Assembly (NCBI GenBank): GCA_028554795.2
Contig: CM068824.1
Span: 158,856,289 to 158,920,288 of the forward strand
Reading direction: 5' to 3'
Length of the DNA stretch: 64,000 nt
From: Sinohyriopsis cumingii
Lineage: Eukaryota > Mollusca > Bivalvia > Unionida > Unionidae
Position numbers and translations under genes: made by a program. The notes beneath the pieces were generated by a model, which worked only from the letters and a program-made list of their open reading frames with translations, ran no database searches and was not told where the DNA came from. This document shows, piece by piece, positions 1 to 12,200 of this stretch. Position 1 is the first letter of the stretch. Every line of letters starts with the position of its first letter.

Positions 1-157
1 ATAAGTACATATCGTTTGTATAGATATATGTAAAAATATCCTGACAAGATGTGTACAAAGTAGAATAAATCTCTATGTCAAGGGCGCTCATTTTGTATTA
101 TTTGTCATTGTATCTGGTATTAAGGACATGTGGCCTAAAATACCAACATGTAATTTG

Positions 158-159
158 TA

Positions 160-201
<42 letters not shown>

Positions 202-282
202 GGGTAAAGTTATATTCGGATTCTTCATATGGAATTTGACGACATACATACATACATACATACATACATACATACATACATC
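158..282. repeat. ATT and CATA microsatellites
   Basis: An (ATT)n run at about 158-200 is followed by a (CATA)n run at about 241-280. Open frames across them (poly-Asn, CMYV repeats) are by-products of the repeats. Confidence 0.9.
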
Positions 283-360
283 CCTTGTTGGTCGAATGGT
301 CTGAGGCGCTCGCCTTGACACATCACTCACTCATCTCGAGTCTGGCCCAACCAACGACAC
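281..360 (+). repeat. possible tRNA-derived SINE head
   Basis: The stretch TGGTCGAATGGTCTGAGGCG resembles a pol III A box, and ATCTCGAGTCTGGCCC about 45 nt later resembles a degenerate B box. It does not form a convincing tRNA, so a decayed SINE head is more likely. No second copy was found to confirm it. Confidence 0.3.
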
Positions 361-1630
361 GAATTCAATCAAGTGACTTGGTAACCACAGTCTCACGTGT
401 ATGACTCGATTCGCATCACGTGATATAATTAAAAGCTATTTTTTAAAAAACTTATGCCTATGGTTAGCAAGGATTTTCATATACAATTTATGCCTGATTT
501 TCTTGTGTGGTGGTCACCGAGTTTGCTGTTTACCTGGTATTTCATTAATAGGCTGCTCGGAGGCTTGTTTACCACATACTTCTGCCAAATGTAAATTGGA
601 CGATTGATTTATTCGTTTCCTAGGTACGAACACTATCTGCTAATAAAACCTACCTACAGCATATAGTCCATTTGATTCCTACGAAAATCAAGTATATTGT
701 ATAGATGTATCAAAAGCTACTTGCTACTATCAAAAGTCACAACGTCATTGCCCTTGGCATACGTAAATGACCCAAACATTTTTTAAGTATAATTTATTTC
801 TGAAGTTCCTTCTTTGTGATCCATATTTGAATTAGCGAATTTTATCCTCTGTTCCCGACGGTTAAGAAATTATCTGAACGGCCAATCCTGACCTGGTATT
901 AAGAACTACGCTGCTTTTGTGTCATACGTAGTAGGGTCGTGCGCATGTGCAATACTGCTTTCATAATAGGAATCATTTGGAAGGAGATCGAGATGAGATA
1001 AGCTGAGATGAGATGACATGAGATGAAGTTAGAGTAGGCCTGATTAAAATAACAATAAAGCATAAGATCAAACGAAAACGCGTTAGAGGTCATGCCTGTT
1101 TTTTCTTTTTAGTGAGTGTGTGTGTGTGTGTGTGGGGGGGGAGTTAATTTCAGACATTGGATAAAACAATAATGACTATTTAAGAAAGATGATTCGAAAT
1201 ACATACAAATATTACAGGATGCATACCCACAATAAGAGACAAATAACTGCAGATAATTTAAAATGTAAGCAAGCAAAGTACTTTGAAAAGGGCAGTATTT
1301 AAACGTAGTTTTAGGGGCCGTCCATTTAATATTTATGCATGGAGGGGGCAGCGGGTTAACCCAAATGCGTACGCTTGCGTATGTTTTTTTTTATTTATAC
1401 TGATAATGTACGTACGCATAGGAAGCGGAGGGTTGTGGGTGAAATCGCGATAATAATTTGTCTAATACGTAACCTGTTCGACTGGGTTCAGTCGGCGTTT
1501 GCATTTTAGCGGACACCAAACTTTTTAAAGTTACGCAGCTTATTTCTTTGATGCAACTAGACATTCAACGTCGGTGGACTATCTGTTTTATTAACCACGT
1601 TAATATTATTAATCCTTGATCATTTCTGCG
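361..1630. other. gene-less host DNA
   Basis: AT-rich sequence without a recognisable gene. It holds a short (GT)n/G-run near 1117-1140 and a GAGAT-rich patch near 985-1025. All open frames are short and of random composition. Confidence 0.5.
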
Positions 1631-1648
1631 TGGATTAAATATAGGCCG

Positions 1649-1650
<2 letters not shown>

Positions 1651-1732
<82 letters not shown>
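1651..1732. repeat. (AT)n(AC)n microsatellite
   Basis: About 70 bp of alternating AT followed by (AC)n. The poly-Ile-Tyr frames on both strands are artefacts of the repeat. Confidence 0.95.
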
Positions 1733-1733
<1 letters not shown>

Positions 1734-1734
1734 T

Positions 1735-4690
1735 TTGGGTGGTGGTGGTGCGGCAAGAGTACGTACGCAGGTGGGGGTGTAAAAGAATCACGCATGTGTA
1801 CAGTAAGGGGGAAGGGGTCAAGTTTTGCCAGATTGTTACGTACGTACTAAATGGATGGCCCCTTATTGGTTAGGTATTTAAAAGAAAGCCAGGTTATGCC
1901 CTTAAACATGATTAGATGGAAGTGAAGCCTTTAAATGAACGTAAATATTGAAATATCTGTGCATCTTAAATTTATTAGGTATCGCCGGTCAGAGAAGAAG
2001 TATGCCAAGATGCGAGTTAATCCTTGATGAAAAAAGAAAAGAAAACAAAACAAAAAAACAATAACGAGAGTCCAAAGTAAGACACATGACAATGGATAAT
2101 GCAAAGCAGGTATAACAAATGGTAAAATAGATCTCAGAAACAGTTGTCGTCATAATGTCTGGGTATCTAGGGTGGATGCTTACATTATGGCTGGATAGCT
2201 GGGGTGAAGGAGATTGGATGCAAATATTACATTTTAATTGTTTACTACCCATGATACAATTAAAATGAACTGAAATCTGATTTTTATTTCAAACATTTAT
2301 ATGATGGCTCTTTATACAGAATGAGAGGTGCGTATCTATAACATTTTTCGCCATTATGATTAAGTTCTTATTTTAGGGCCATCTAACTATTTAATACTTT
2401 AAAGTTTTCCTTGTGTTCAAAACTTAACATTCATCCAAACATTCTGGAGCAATTCCATTCAGAATTTTTATAAAAGCCAGTGTTCTAAGTGCACGCACTT
2501 TCAGAGCTGGTATTTTGGGCAAATACGAGCTAAAGGTAACTTTTGGCAACATCGCCAAATACAAATCTCAGGACACGCTATTTTCTTTTTTTGTTCTTCA
2601 AGTTTAATACTGTTCTATCAATGAAAAAGCGACGAGCTAAAGGGCATAATCTGAACGTGATTGGGATAAAGGTGTGCAAAATTGTTACTTTACTGTGTAT
2701 TGTTAAATGTTAACCAAAATGCTATAAAACAGTTTCGAAGGTCTAGACAAAGATTTGTACATGCGTATCGAATTGCGTTTGGCAGTCAATATTAATTTAT
2801 TGCAGTTGGATAGTTTTGTTCAGTATATTAAGGCAACGATTTGTCCACAATTTATAGCGTCGTTGCGTTTTGAACAAATGTTTCAAACCGAATGCTTGTT
2901 TCACGACCAGTCAGTACTTGACAATTTTTATGTTTGGTTTTCATTCTGTTCGCAGTGAATCAGTTGATGAGAATAATGAACTTTTTATTCAGTGTGTCTA
3001 ACACATTGCCAAAAGCCGGGGAGGAAAATGGCAGAGTGTTATCATTAGCACAGAAATATAACGAACCAAATTTAATCAAATAATCTATAAATACCCAAAT
3101 ATTTGTTAAAACTGTTGACACAAAGTATGCCTACTGGGTTTCAATAGATTTCTTCAGAAGATTTGGATATAACGAGTAAAGGATACTGTTCTGTCGTTAC
3201 ATTCATCAAGAGGATTGTTTTATTTAAAAATTAGAACTACTTGCACTTCCGTCGAAAAATAATGGACTATATTAGACTGTAATGTTTTATTAATTTGATC
3301 AAACAACTCATACATACTTCGTACAGTTATACTGTTACACACACACGGGTATTTACTTGACCGAGCAGTTGTCAAACCCTGGCGCGATTCTCGCTAGAAG
3401 TCATAAGTTTACCCCGACTTTCCAAAGACTTCCATACAACCTCAGTTGTAAATTAGAAAGCCCGACGTGTCCATTCTATACCTAAATTTTCCTCTAATTA
3501 ACGCAAGACCACAGAAAAACCAAACTGCCAACTATCTATCAACTGTACATCTGCGTGTTTTGGCTTCATTATGTTTCCGTACCACCAACCGTTCACGCCT
3601 TAGAACATATATGAGTACTCCCTAACAATGGGAACTATTTTAACTCCGCCACCTTAGGTCAGTCAATGTATGCTTTCCAGGCACATTTCGCCCATATAAC
3701 TGCACCATATTCGCCCACATGGCGACATAAACGGTGTCTGCCAAGTCCCTTTTTATTTATGCCTTGTGTAATTAACGGTTTAATACCGTAAGTACTGTCC
3801 TTGCAGTCACGCTACCAATGTATACCACTAGATTTTAATATGTACTATTTTACGACAGGGACATTCATTCGGTTTTGCTCGGAATTCACTACTAGTGAAC
3901 CAGGACATCATGGAAACACACTAACACTTCACTCCGTGACGTTTGCTCCTATTAATTAGCTCATTAGTTCGGGCCAGGAATATTTCCATGGCGCCGAATT
4001 CCAATAATCAAACAAGCAATCACACAAATCTAAGACTTGCTTAAAACGGGGCGCTATAACCAAGTGCACATACTCTAAATTTACTACAATACGAACACGC
4101 CTACATGACAATTCTGTGCAGGACTAATACGTTTTGGCAGCCATGTGTATAAATCAACGTACAAGGAATACAATTAGAATTCAAATGTGAAGGAGAAGAA
4201 AATATATTTTCCACGTTACAGTCTTTTGCCCAGAGTCCCTTGACACAACCTAAGTAATGTCTGCACTGCTTGACCAGTCTATGAATACGATGACATATCC
4301 TTAAGGCAGGTGCGAAACCGTAAACAATTATATGTTATACACCTGTATGAGGTCAAACTTGTTGTATTAAGAAGTGGACTAGTCCCAGCTTTAAAGAGAA
4401 TCAAGTTTTTGACAATTGGCAACAGAATTACAAAACTTCAGTTAATGTATGACAAACCTTTACACTTCTTAGACTCACCTGTTACACCAAGAATGCAAGT
4501 ATTATAACTTTGCCGCTCTTAAGGGATTTTGAAACAAAGTACACCAAATGGGTCGTAATAGGAATCAAACAGATTGCACATAATTGATCTGCATACTTCG
4601 CAATAAAATATCTATTCAGATATTTCTATCCAGCTACAGACACGTTTATTTCTTGTCGATTTGTAAGTGTACTTTGTGAACATGATCAGC
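1735..4690. other. gene-less host DNA
   Basis: AT-rich sequence with no supported gene, RNA or recognisable transposon. Only scattered open frames of 60-90 codons occur and none has a motif I recognise. Confidence 0.45.
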
Positions 4691-4829
4691 CGATGTGTTG
4701 ATACAATGATATTCTAATCTATCACTCGATGATACAATGAACTGAGTTTTACGATGAAGCTACAATACAAGACCGTGACATTACAAACAAAACATGCCGG
4801 CGATAATTAGCACAAGGAAACCTTGTCAA

Positions 4830-5410
4830 ATCTTAAGACTATTCTTTCTGTCTAAATTGATGACTTTTAAGTGTCGCTGTGTCTACGTTCAAGAGCCATT
4901 TCGTTCCATACAGCTTCGCATGGATGGTAGAACCAGATTCAGTTGAGTGACTAGACTAATATATTAGGGCGTCAGCATACAATTGGTGAGACACTGGATG
5001 ACGATAATTGACACTTGAGACCGGTTGAATGTATAGAATGAAGAGACCTGGTCCACGAACAGAACCACATGGAACACCAAAATATAAATCAGTTGGCATG
5101 GAATGTTGTCATTTACGGATACAATTTATGTACTGTAGACAAAATAGGACTAGAATCATAGTGAGACTTTATAAGTGATCTCAAATGCATGCTGGAGACG
5201 GCGAAGTAATATATCATGATCTATTGTGTTAAATGCTGAAAATTGGTCAAGGACGGTGATGACTTTAATCTTTCCACTCTCCAAAGCAGAAAGAAGTACG
5301 TTTGCTACTTTCAGAAAGGCAGTGTTGTCACTTTGTAAAGGAAGAAATTTACAGATAGCTCTAGAAGGCAGACTAAAGAGAAGGTCGTTGGCAGTGGTGT
5401 ACAATTTTGA
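4830..5410 (-). pseudogene. decayed CR1/L2-like LINE reverse transcriptase
   Basis: On the minus strand, 5404-5156 encodes a block typical of CR1/L2-type reverse transcriptase: a stretch like LLSALESGK, then LDQFSAFNTIDHDILLRRL, which corresponds to the motif with the first catalytic Asp (here altered). In another frame, 5100-4990 still reads like the following conserved block (FGVP.GS..GP.LF.LY.QP, then YADD). The frame changes and deletions show an old dead copy. A second relic lies at 8050-9010. Confidence 0.7.
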
Positions 5411-5459
5411 ATGTGCATATACACCTAATATTCCTAGAACTATTGTTCCATGATGTCAT

Positions 5460-6640
5460 AATTTAAACTGTGAATAAATAATCATCTATCAATATTTACT
5501 AACATTTTCAATCGAACCACACATAAGGATATTAGAAAGTATTGAAAAATAGTTAAATTTTTAATCGATTAACAATACTCCAAAAGCTTTTATCTTTCAC
5601 TGCCTATCGTAAACATTGTTGATGTTTAGTAGAAATCGGTTGGTGTCAAATTAAAGCGATGTGAACTCTAAAGATTTACAAAATACACATAGTATCAAAA
5701 ACCAGTCTAGGTAGACGGACGCTACCGTTGCTTTCGTGGGTATATAAAATGGATATCGATTTGGATTTTCAGGAACTAACTCCAACTTAGTCCTATCTCA
5801 ATGTAATGTCGTTCGAGCCTTTTGAACCATGTGTCATTCAGCACAAAACCAGGATCTAAGCACGGCATTCTGCTAGACTAGAACCGTTGAATTGAAATGA
5901 CGTCAGGCAAATATTTAATTTTGTGAATTTGTAAATGTTGACTTAGTCTAACAATTGGATCTACAGGGTTTCTTAACGGACTGACCATATATGTGCTTTA
6001 TTACATTTTCAAGACACACATAACCCTCATCTATCGGGGCAGTTTTAATCGTGGTTTTGTTTCTGGTTTGAGTGGTCAATCGGCATGACTTTGTTAAACG
6101 TAACTCGGAGTAAATTAACATCGTGGGGAAAAAGGAAATGTGAAGAGAAATACAAATATTTAAAGACATGAAGTTTTCTATTTCTTTCATAATTTTTCAC
6201 CTCTTTACCAGCCATGAAGACTTGAATAAAATCTAAGAGGGACGTACTTATCTCACAAGTTGTTTACAACATTAAATAATTTCCTCGAAGACTGTAGAAG
6301 TTTAAAAACTCCAATCCCTGCAAAACTTAAACTTTCATTCGAGCATTCCCGGAGTTTTGCTTTGACTATGGAAGTCATTCAAGTGAATGAAATTGAAGCT
6401 ATCTTAATTTATATCCATGCTATATGAGGCATTCCACCACTCAATCACCAGTGCAAACTGATCCTTGCATATGATTTTAAAACTGAAAAAATAAATAGAA
6501 ATGACATATCCGTTGAATTGAGCCTGTTGGCGTTTAGCATAGGGCGACAAAAAGTGACATCCCATTCAGTTCTAGGCGTAAAAGGCCACTTATAGTTAGC
6601 CAAAATTGGGATATCTTTCCATTCAAAGTTTAATGATATT
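5460..6640. repeat. repeated host segment, copy 1
   Basis: Blocks here recur downstream. The GGATTTTCAGGAACTAA region near 5765 recurs near 15,495. The block at about 6205-6300 (GTACTTATCTCA.CAA...) recurs near 15,860. The block at 6470-6640 recurs at 9075-9235. No gene is visible. This is a dispersed, partly duplicated repeat of unknown type. Confidence 0.5.
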
Positions 6641-6656
6641 AAAACTGCCACTTCAG

Positions 6657-6905
6657 TTATAATGGTATGCTGTATCTGTGTGATATAAACCTGATATGTT
6701 ATCAAGGATATGTTGTACCTGTGTGATATAAACCTGATATGTTATCTTTGATATGTTGTACCTGTGTGATATAAACCTGATATGTTATCTTTGATATGTT
6801 GTACCTGTGTGATATAAACCTGATATGTTATCTTTGATATGTTGTACCTGTGTGATATAAACCGGACATTTTATTTATCATATGTTGTATCTGAGTGATA
6901 TAAAA
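6657..6905. repeat. 43-bp tandem repeat
   Basis: About six copies of a 43-bp unit containing GTACCTGTGTGATATAAACC; the first and last copies are degenerate. The larger 46-bp array at 13,905-14,605 is clearly related. Confidence 0.9.
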
Positions 6906-8040
6906 ACGGTTTCTGATATCTTCCTCCTTGCTCTATATAACATCGATCGATTTATGGATCAAATGATAGGCTTATCGATCAAATGATCAAATAATAAATT
7001 GAGTTTGTCGTAATGCTGGAATTTAAAAAAAGTTCGATGATCGTCAGTTTTTACATAATGCCTCTAAGTGAGATATTCTATAATATATCGATTCTTTTTT
7101 CATTAGACAGTCTGATTGTATGCACCTAATATTGCTAATAGCAACCACTGTACTAATATGTCATGAATTTAAATAAACCACTGTACTAGCTTGCCATAAT
7201 ATTTTTAATTGAAAAAATCGATTTTTAGGAACAAAACTCAAGTTGGTTACAAATATATATTATGTCATTTCTTTCGAACAACCATAGAGTTCTTTAACTA
7301 GTTGACAGTTGATTGTTCACGTAATATGTGGTTTAAAAGAGGTTCATAACACATGTATCCATTGCCTTTTATATTTACTTTTGAGCTTGTATGTTCCTTA
7401 CTGATGTGGGGGTATGATTGACTTTTCTATCTGTGACGTTATTGGCTTAACTAGGAATGAATTGCCATCGTGGGATTGATAGGAGTGTCAATAGGAATAA
7501 AAACGTATGTAGATTTCCATTTCTTTAAAACACTATCTCACTGAAATGTTCGACAATAACGGATGTGCATAAAAATCCCGATCTGCCAGGATGTCTCTAA
7601 AGCCACCCACTGAAGATGAATAAATAAAACCATTTGAAATGTATGTATATAAATAAGTGGGTGGGTAACTCGGTACACTAGAGAAGGCACTCAGCATTAT
7701 GTTCCCAGCAACAAGTCGTATCTGTTAAAATGTAAACTGAGTTTGCGATAAAGCTACAATGCAAAATATACTCGACAGCATGTAGTTTTTACATAGTGTC
7801 TTTGACTGAGAGATATTCTCTAAAATATCTTATATTTTATTCTTTCTTAGATAGTGTTGTTACACACTAATGATGCTAATAATGAGGACTTAGTACAGCG
7901 CTTAATCCTTTTTGAAACTCCAAGCACTTTACTGTATTAGTTAATACTTAATGACTTATGTTATAGACAAGATTGAAAGAAAAAAAGAAATACAGTGAAA
8001 TTACAAACACAAACATGCTGACAATAATTAATATAAGGAA
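6906..8040. repeat. repeated host segment, copy 2
   Basis: Sequence after the 43-bp array parallels that after the 46-bp array further on: a CTTCCTCCTTGC/CTTCCTTCCTGC start, a run of GATCAAATGAT motifs, AATAAATTGAGTTTGT, then GTTTACATAATGCC with a GAGATATTCTATAA motif. The part near 7270-7370 matches 15,540-15,650. No coding content is recognised. Confidence 0.5.
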
Positions 8041-8049
8041 AGATAGCTG

Positions 8050-9010
8050 AGTCTTAAGTCAATTCTTGCAGACTGAATAGGTGAGTTTTAAGAGCACTCT
8101 TGAATAAGGTCATAGTGTCCTTGTGTCTATGTTCGAGACATTTCTTTCGCGGTAGCTAGGCTTGATCCGCAAAAGAACTTTGTCCCTAGGACACAGTTTT
8201 CATAGTGGGAATAAAGAGAATACAAGTGTTGGAAGAGGAGCGTAATGGAACCAGAGAGATGTTTTCTACTGGAGATAGTCAGCAAAATGAGACATAGAGA
8301 ACTGATTTTGTATACGGTTCTGGAATGAGCGGCTATTCAGTGGAGGGGCAGAACAGGGTGTAGTGTTCGGTTCTTGCTACTCTAAGGATGATCCAAGCAC
8401 ACGTGGTTTGAACTTCTTAAAGCTTCTGTGGACGTGACTAAGATCGAAGATAATTACACTAGTCATATATAGAAAGTACTAAGGAACACACACGTGTTTT
8501 AGCGTCACCAGCATAAAGAAAATTGCGTACCGAGCTGATGCGACTCATCTTCATATGTGCAGTCTTACAAATTTCGTGGCATGATGGTGTAATGAGAAAG
8601 TACTGCCGAGAGAGGAACTCAGATTTCGGAACGACTGTGTGAATTTAATGTTGGTGCTGCATATACTTGCTGGTTGATGTAAAGGATAGGAATGATAAAA
8701 ATCTATGGGTATTAATGAGAACAGCTTCATTTTAGTCATCATTCGTCTGCCGTGTGTTTATTTGTCATGCGTGATCTCACATGGGTAATGCACCTATCTA
8801 CGCATTGGATGGAATCATCAACTTCAGTTCGGTTGCTAGATTTGTATATTTGGGTGTCATTAGCGTATTCTTGGTGAGATATGGGATAACATTCTATGAC
8901 ACTTGAAAAGGGCTGAGTGTATTGAATGAAGAGGACACGTCAAACAAAGGAATCTTGTGAAACACCAAAACATAGATCAACCAGGCTGCTGATATATTTT
9001 CCATTTTCAG
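8050..9010 (-). pseudogene. decayed CR1/L2-like LINE 3' part
   Basis: On the minus strand, about 8960-8850 resembles the QGS.LGP.LF..YTQPLS block of CR1/L2-like reverse transcriptases. About 8130-8050 encodes LFKSALKTHLF, which is typical of the C-terminus of this LINE group. The frame is destroyed in between. It is a second, longer relic of the family at 4830-5410, whose internal part is deleted. Confidence 0.6.
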
Positions 9011-9222
9011 GCAATTTATATCCTATTAACTAAATATCACTTGAACCAACAAAATCAAAGAGTGAAAAATTATCATTGTATATGATTACAAAACAATAAT
9101 GCTATCTAAACAGTAATGGTTTGTCTGTTGAATTCAACCTGTTGACTTTTACGTAGGACGAAAAAAAAACCTGACATGTCGGCCGGTTGCAAAAAAAGGC
9201 CACTTATGATTAAAATTGCTAT

Positions 9223-9233
9223 ATCTATCCATT
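9223..9233. repeat. target site duplication, left
   Basis: ATCTATCCATT is repeated exactly at 13,293-13,303 and brackets the LINE. It lies inside a copy of the 37-bp repeat. Confidence 0.7.
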
Positions 9234-12200
9234 CAAGGGTTTCAAGGGTTGTCATCGTCGGGGGAGGTTGTGGGAGATAAGCACCAACTTCCCTTGGAAA
9301 TCTCCCAGTGGCTTGCGTCTGATAGAGCCTCTGACAACCAAATCCAGCTCCAGGCCTTCACGAGTGGCGGAACCTATTTAAACTGACTGGAGAAGGGATG
9401 ACAGGCGAGCTTCTGGCGCCTCAAAACCAGATGCTTCGGGCAGATGGGGCTCGTTAACCTTGGGTGGTCACCCATCTAGGAGAAGGTAAACTCCGATTTC
9501 AAACCTTCGCTGCCTTGCGACTATACCCTCTTAGGGGAAAGGCTAAGGGAGTAAACCCCAACAGAAAATCCGGAGTCGGAGTCCCTAAGGCGACTTGGCA
9601 TTGATTTCAGTGTCATCTCGGCAACTCCTGCGACGCAGCTGGTGCCATGACGTATCGGCTTGTCCTTTCCCTTGGATCCATCAGCTGCGTGGAGAGGGGG
9701 GATCAGCTGCATGGGCAACAGTTGATTCTCCATATCACTCTGCCCAGTCTTGCGCCCTGGAGAGGACACTCCAGCTTCGCTCCATAGCGTCGACACAACA
9801 CGGGAAGCAGCAGTTTACCGGTTATAAGTCACCGCTCGATTGGCGTAGAGCCAGACGCCAGGGGTTGCTTCTGACGGTGGGAGAGACCAACATGTTTCAC
9901 TGGACAGCTACCGCCCGCCTCAAACTGGGCAGCCCCCAGCCAATAAGGTGCTGTCCCGCCACAGTTCGCCTGCCTTGCTGGGTGCGTAAGGCTTAAGGAA
10001 CGCGAGTACCTGACAAGCGGACTGCAACTACTGCACCAAGAAATAACAAAATAAAAATAAAAAAGAAGACTTCAATCCTCAAGCTAGGTACCTGGAATGT
10101 CCGGACCATGCTGACTGGGCTTTCAGATGATCTCCAGACAATCAGTGATGTTCGTAAGACTTCAGTCATCAGCGACCAACTTGTAAGGCTCCAGGTCGAC
10201 ATCGCCTCACTACAGGAAACAAGACTACCACATTATGGGTCCCTCAGAGAAAAGAACTACACATTCTTCTGGCAAGGAAAGAGCGCAGATGAAGCCAGAG
10301 AGTTTGGTGTTGGATTCGCTGTCAGGAACACTCTGATGGGAATGATAGAATCCTGCCAACAAGGAAATGAAAGACTGCTATCCCTCCGCCTCCACACTAC
10401 AAACGGGCCTGTCAACCTGATCAGTGTATACGCTCCCACACTAAGATCCGCCACAGATACCAAGGATGAGTTTTATGATGAGTTAAACTCGCTCGTCGAA
10501 AAAATTCCCAAGGAAGAGAACTTGATTTTGCTGGGCGACTTCAATGCTAGGGTGGGTGCCGATCATGACTCTTGGCCCTCCTGTCTTGGCAAGTTTGGCG
10601 TTGGGAAGATGAATGAGAATGGGAAGCGCCTTCTAGAGATGTGCTCGTACCACGAACTCAGCATCACCAATTCATTCTTTCAGACAAAGCCACAGCACAA
10701 AGTGTCTTGGAGGCACCCCCGGTCTAAACACTGGCACCAGCTGGACTTGATCATTACAAGACGGTCAGCCATGAAGGGTGTGCTTCTTACCCGTACCTTC
10801 CACAGTGCTGATTGCGACACCGACCACTCGCTGGTGTGCTGCAAAATGAAGCTTCAGCCAAAGAAGATCGACCGCTCTAGGCAAGAGGGTCAACCACGCA
10901 TTGATGTGAGCAAGACATCATATCCAGACAAGGCTGAGGAATTCACATGTGCTCTTTCCAAGACGTTTGATTCAGAAGCCCCCAACGGCAGTACCAAAGA
11001 AAGATGGGATTACATCAGAGAGACTGTATACAGCACAGCCACACGGATCTTTGGTAAGAAGCAATCAAAGAACAATGACTGGTTTGAGGCTAACTCTGCC
11101 ACACTCATGCCAGCCATAGACGAGCGTCGCAGTGCTCACCTGCAATACAAGCAATCCCCCTGTCAGAAGACACTACAGGCATACAGGTCTACCAGAAGCA
11201 AAGGGCAGAGATTAGCACGGCAGTGTGCCAATGAATACTGGCTTCAGCTCTGTCAGAGTATCCAGTCAGCAGCAGATATTGGAAACATCAGAGGCATGTA
11301 CGATGGCATAAAGAAAGCAATGGGTCCCACGAAGAAACTGACAGCACCACTGAAGTCCGCCACAGGCGATACCATCCACAACAAGGGCAAGCAGATGGAG
11401 CGTTGGGTGGAATACTACTCCGAACTGTACTCCAAAGAGAACCACGTGAACAATGATGCCCTCAACGCCATTGAAAACCTCCCTCCAATGGCCGAACTGG
11501 ACGAGAAACCTAATGTAGACGAACTAAAGAAGGCCTTAGAGAAACTGTCCCTAGGTAAAGCCCCAGGGAAGGATGGCATCACAGCAGAACTCATCAAGTG
11601 TGGATGTAGCGTGCTTCCCACACACCTGCACGACCTCCTCTGCCAGTGCTGGGACGAGGGGGCAGTGCCTCAGGACATGAGAGATGCTAACATCATAACC
11701 CTGTACAAGAACAAGGGCGACAGAAGTGACTGCAACAACTACAGGGGTATATCACTTCTCAGCATCGTGGGTAAAATTTTCGCACGCGTCATCCTGAACA
11801 GACTGCAGACGCTTGCTGACAGAGTTTACCCAGAGTCGCAGTGCGGGTTCCGCGCAGAGAGGTCCACAATCGACATGATCTTCTCTGTCAGGCAACTGCA
11901 GGAAAAATGCAGAGAACAACACAGACCCCTCTTCCTGGCCTTTATAGACCTCACCAAGGCATTCGATCTGGTCAGCAGAGACGGACTCTTCACAATCCTT
12001 GCGAAAATTGGTTGCCCTCCAAAGCTGCTAAGCATGATCCAGTCCTTCCACGATGACATGAAAGGCACAGTGCAGTATGATGGCTCAACATCCGACCCCT
12101 TTGACATCCGCAGTGGAGTTAAACAGGGCTGTGTCCTTGCCCCCACGCTCTTCGGCGTCTTCTTCGCAGTCCTGCTCAAGCACGCCTTTGGGACGTCCAC

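Noticed and set aside
281-360. Genuine tRNA gene
   Set aside because: A/B-box-like motifs only; no consistent cloverleaf. The same holds for the SINE heads at 23,757 and 45,828.
1565-1873. Poly-Tyr-Ile open frames on both strands
   Set aside because: Translations of an (AT)n microsatellite; the same applies at 46,287 and 47,974.
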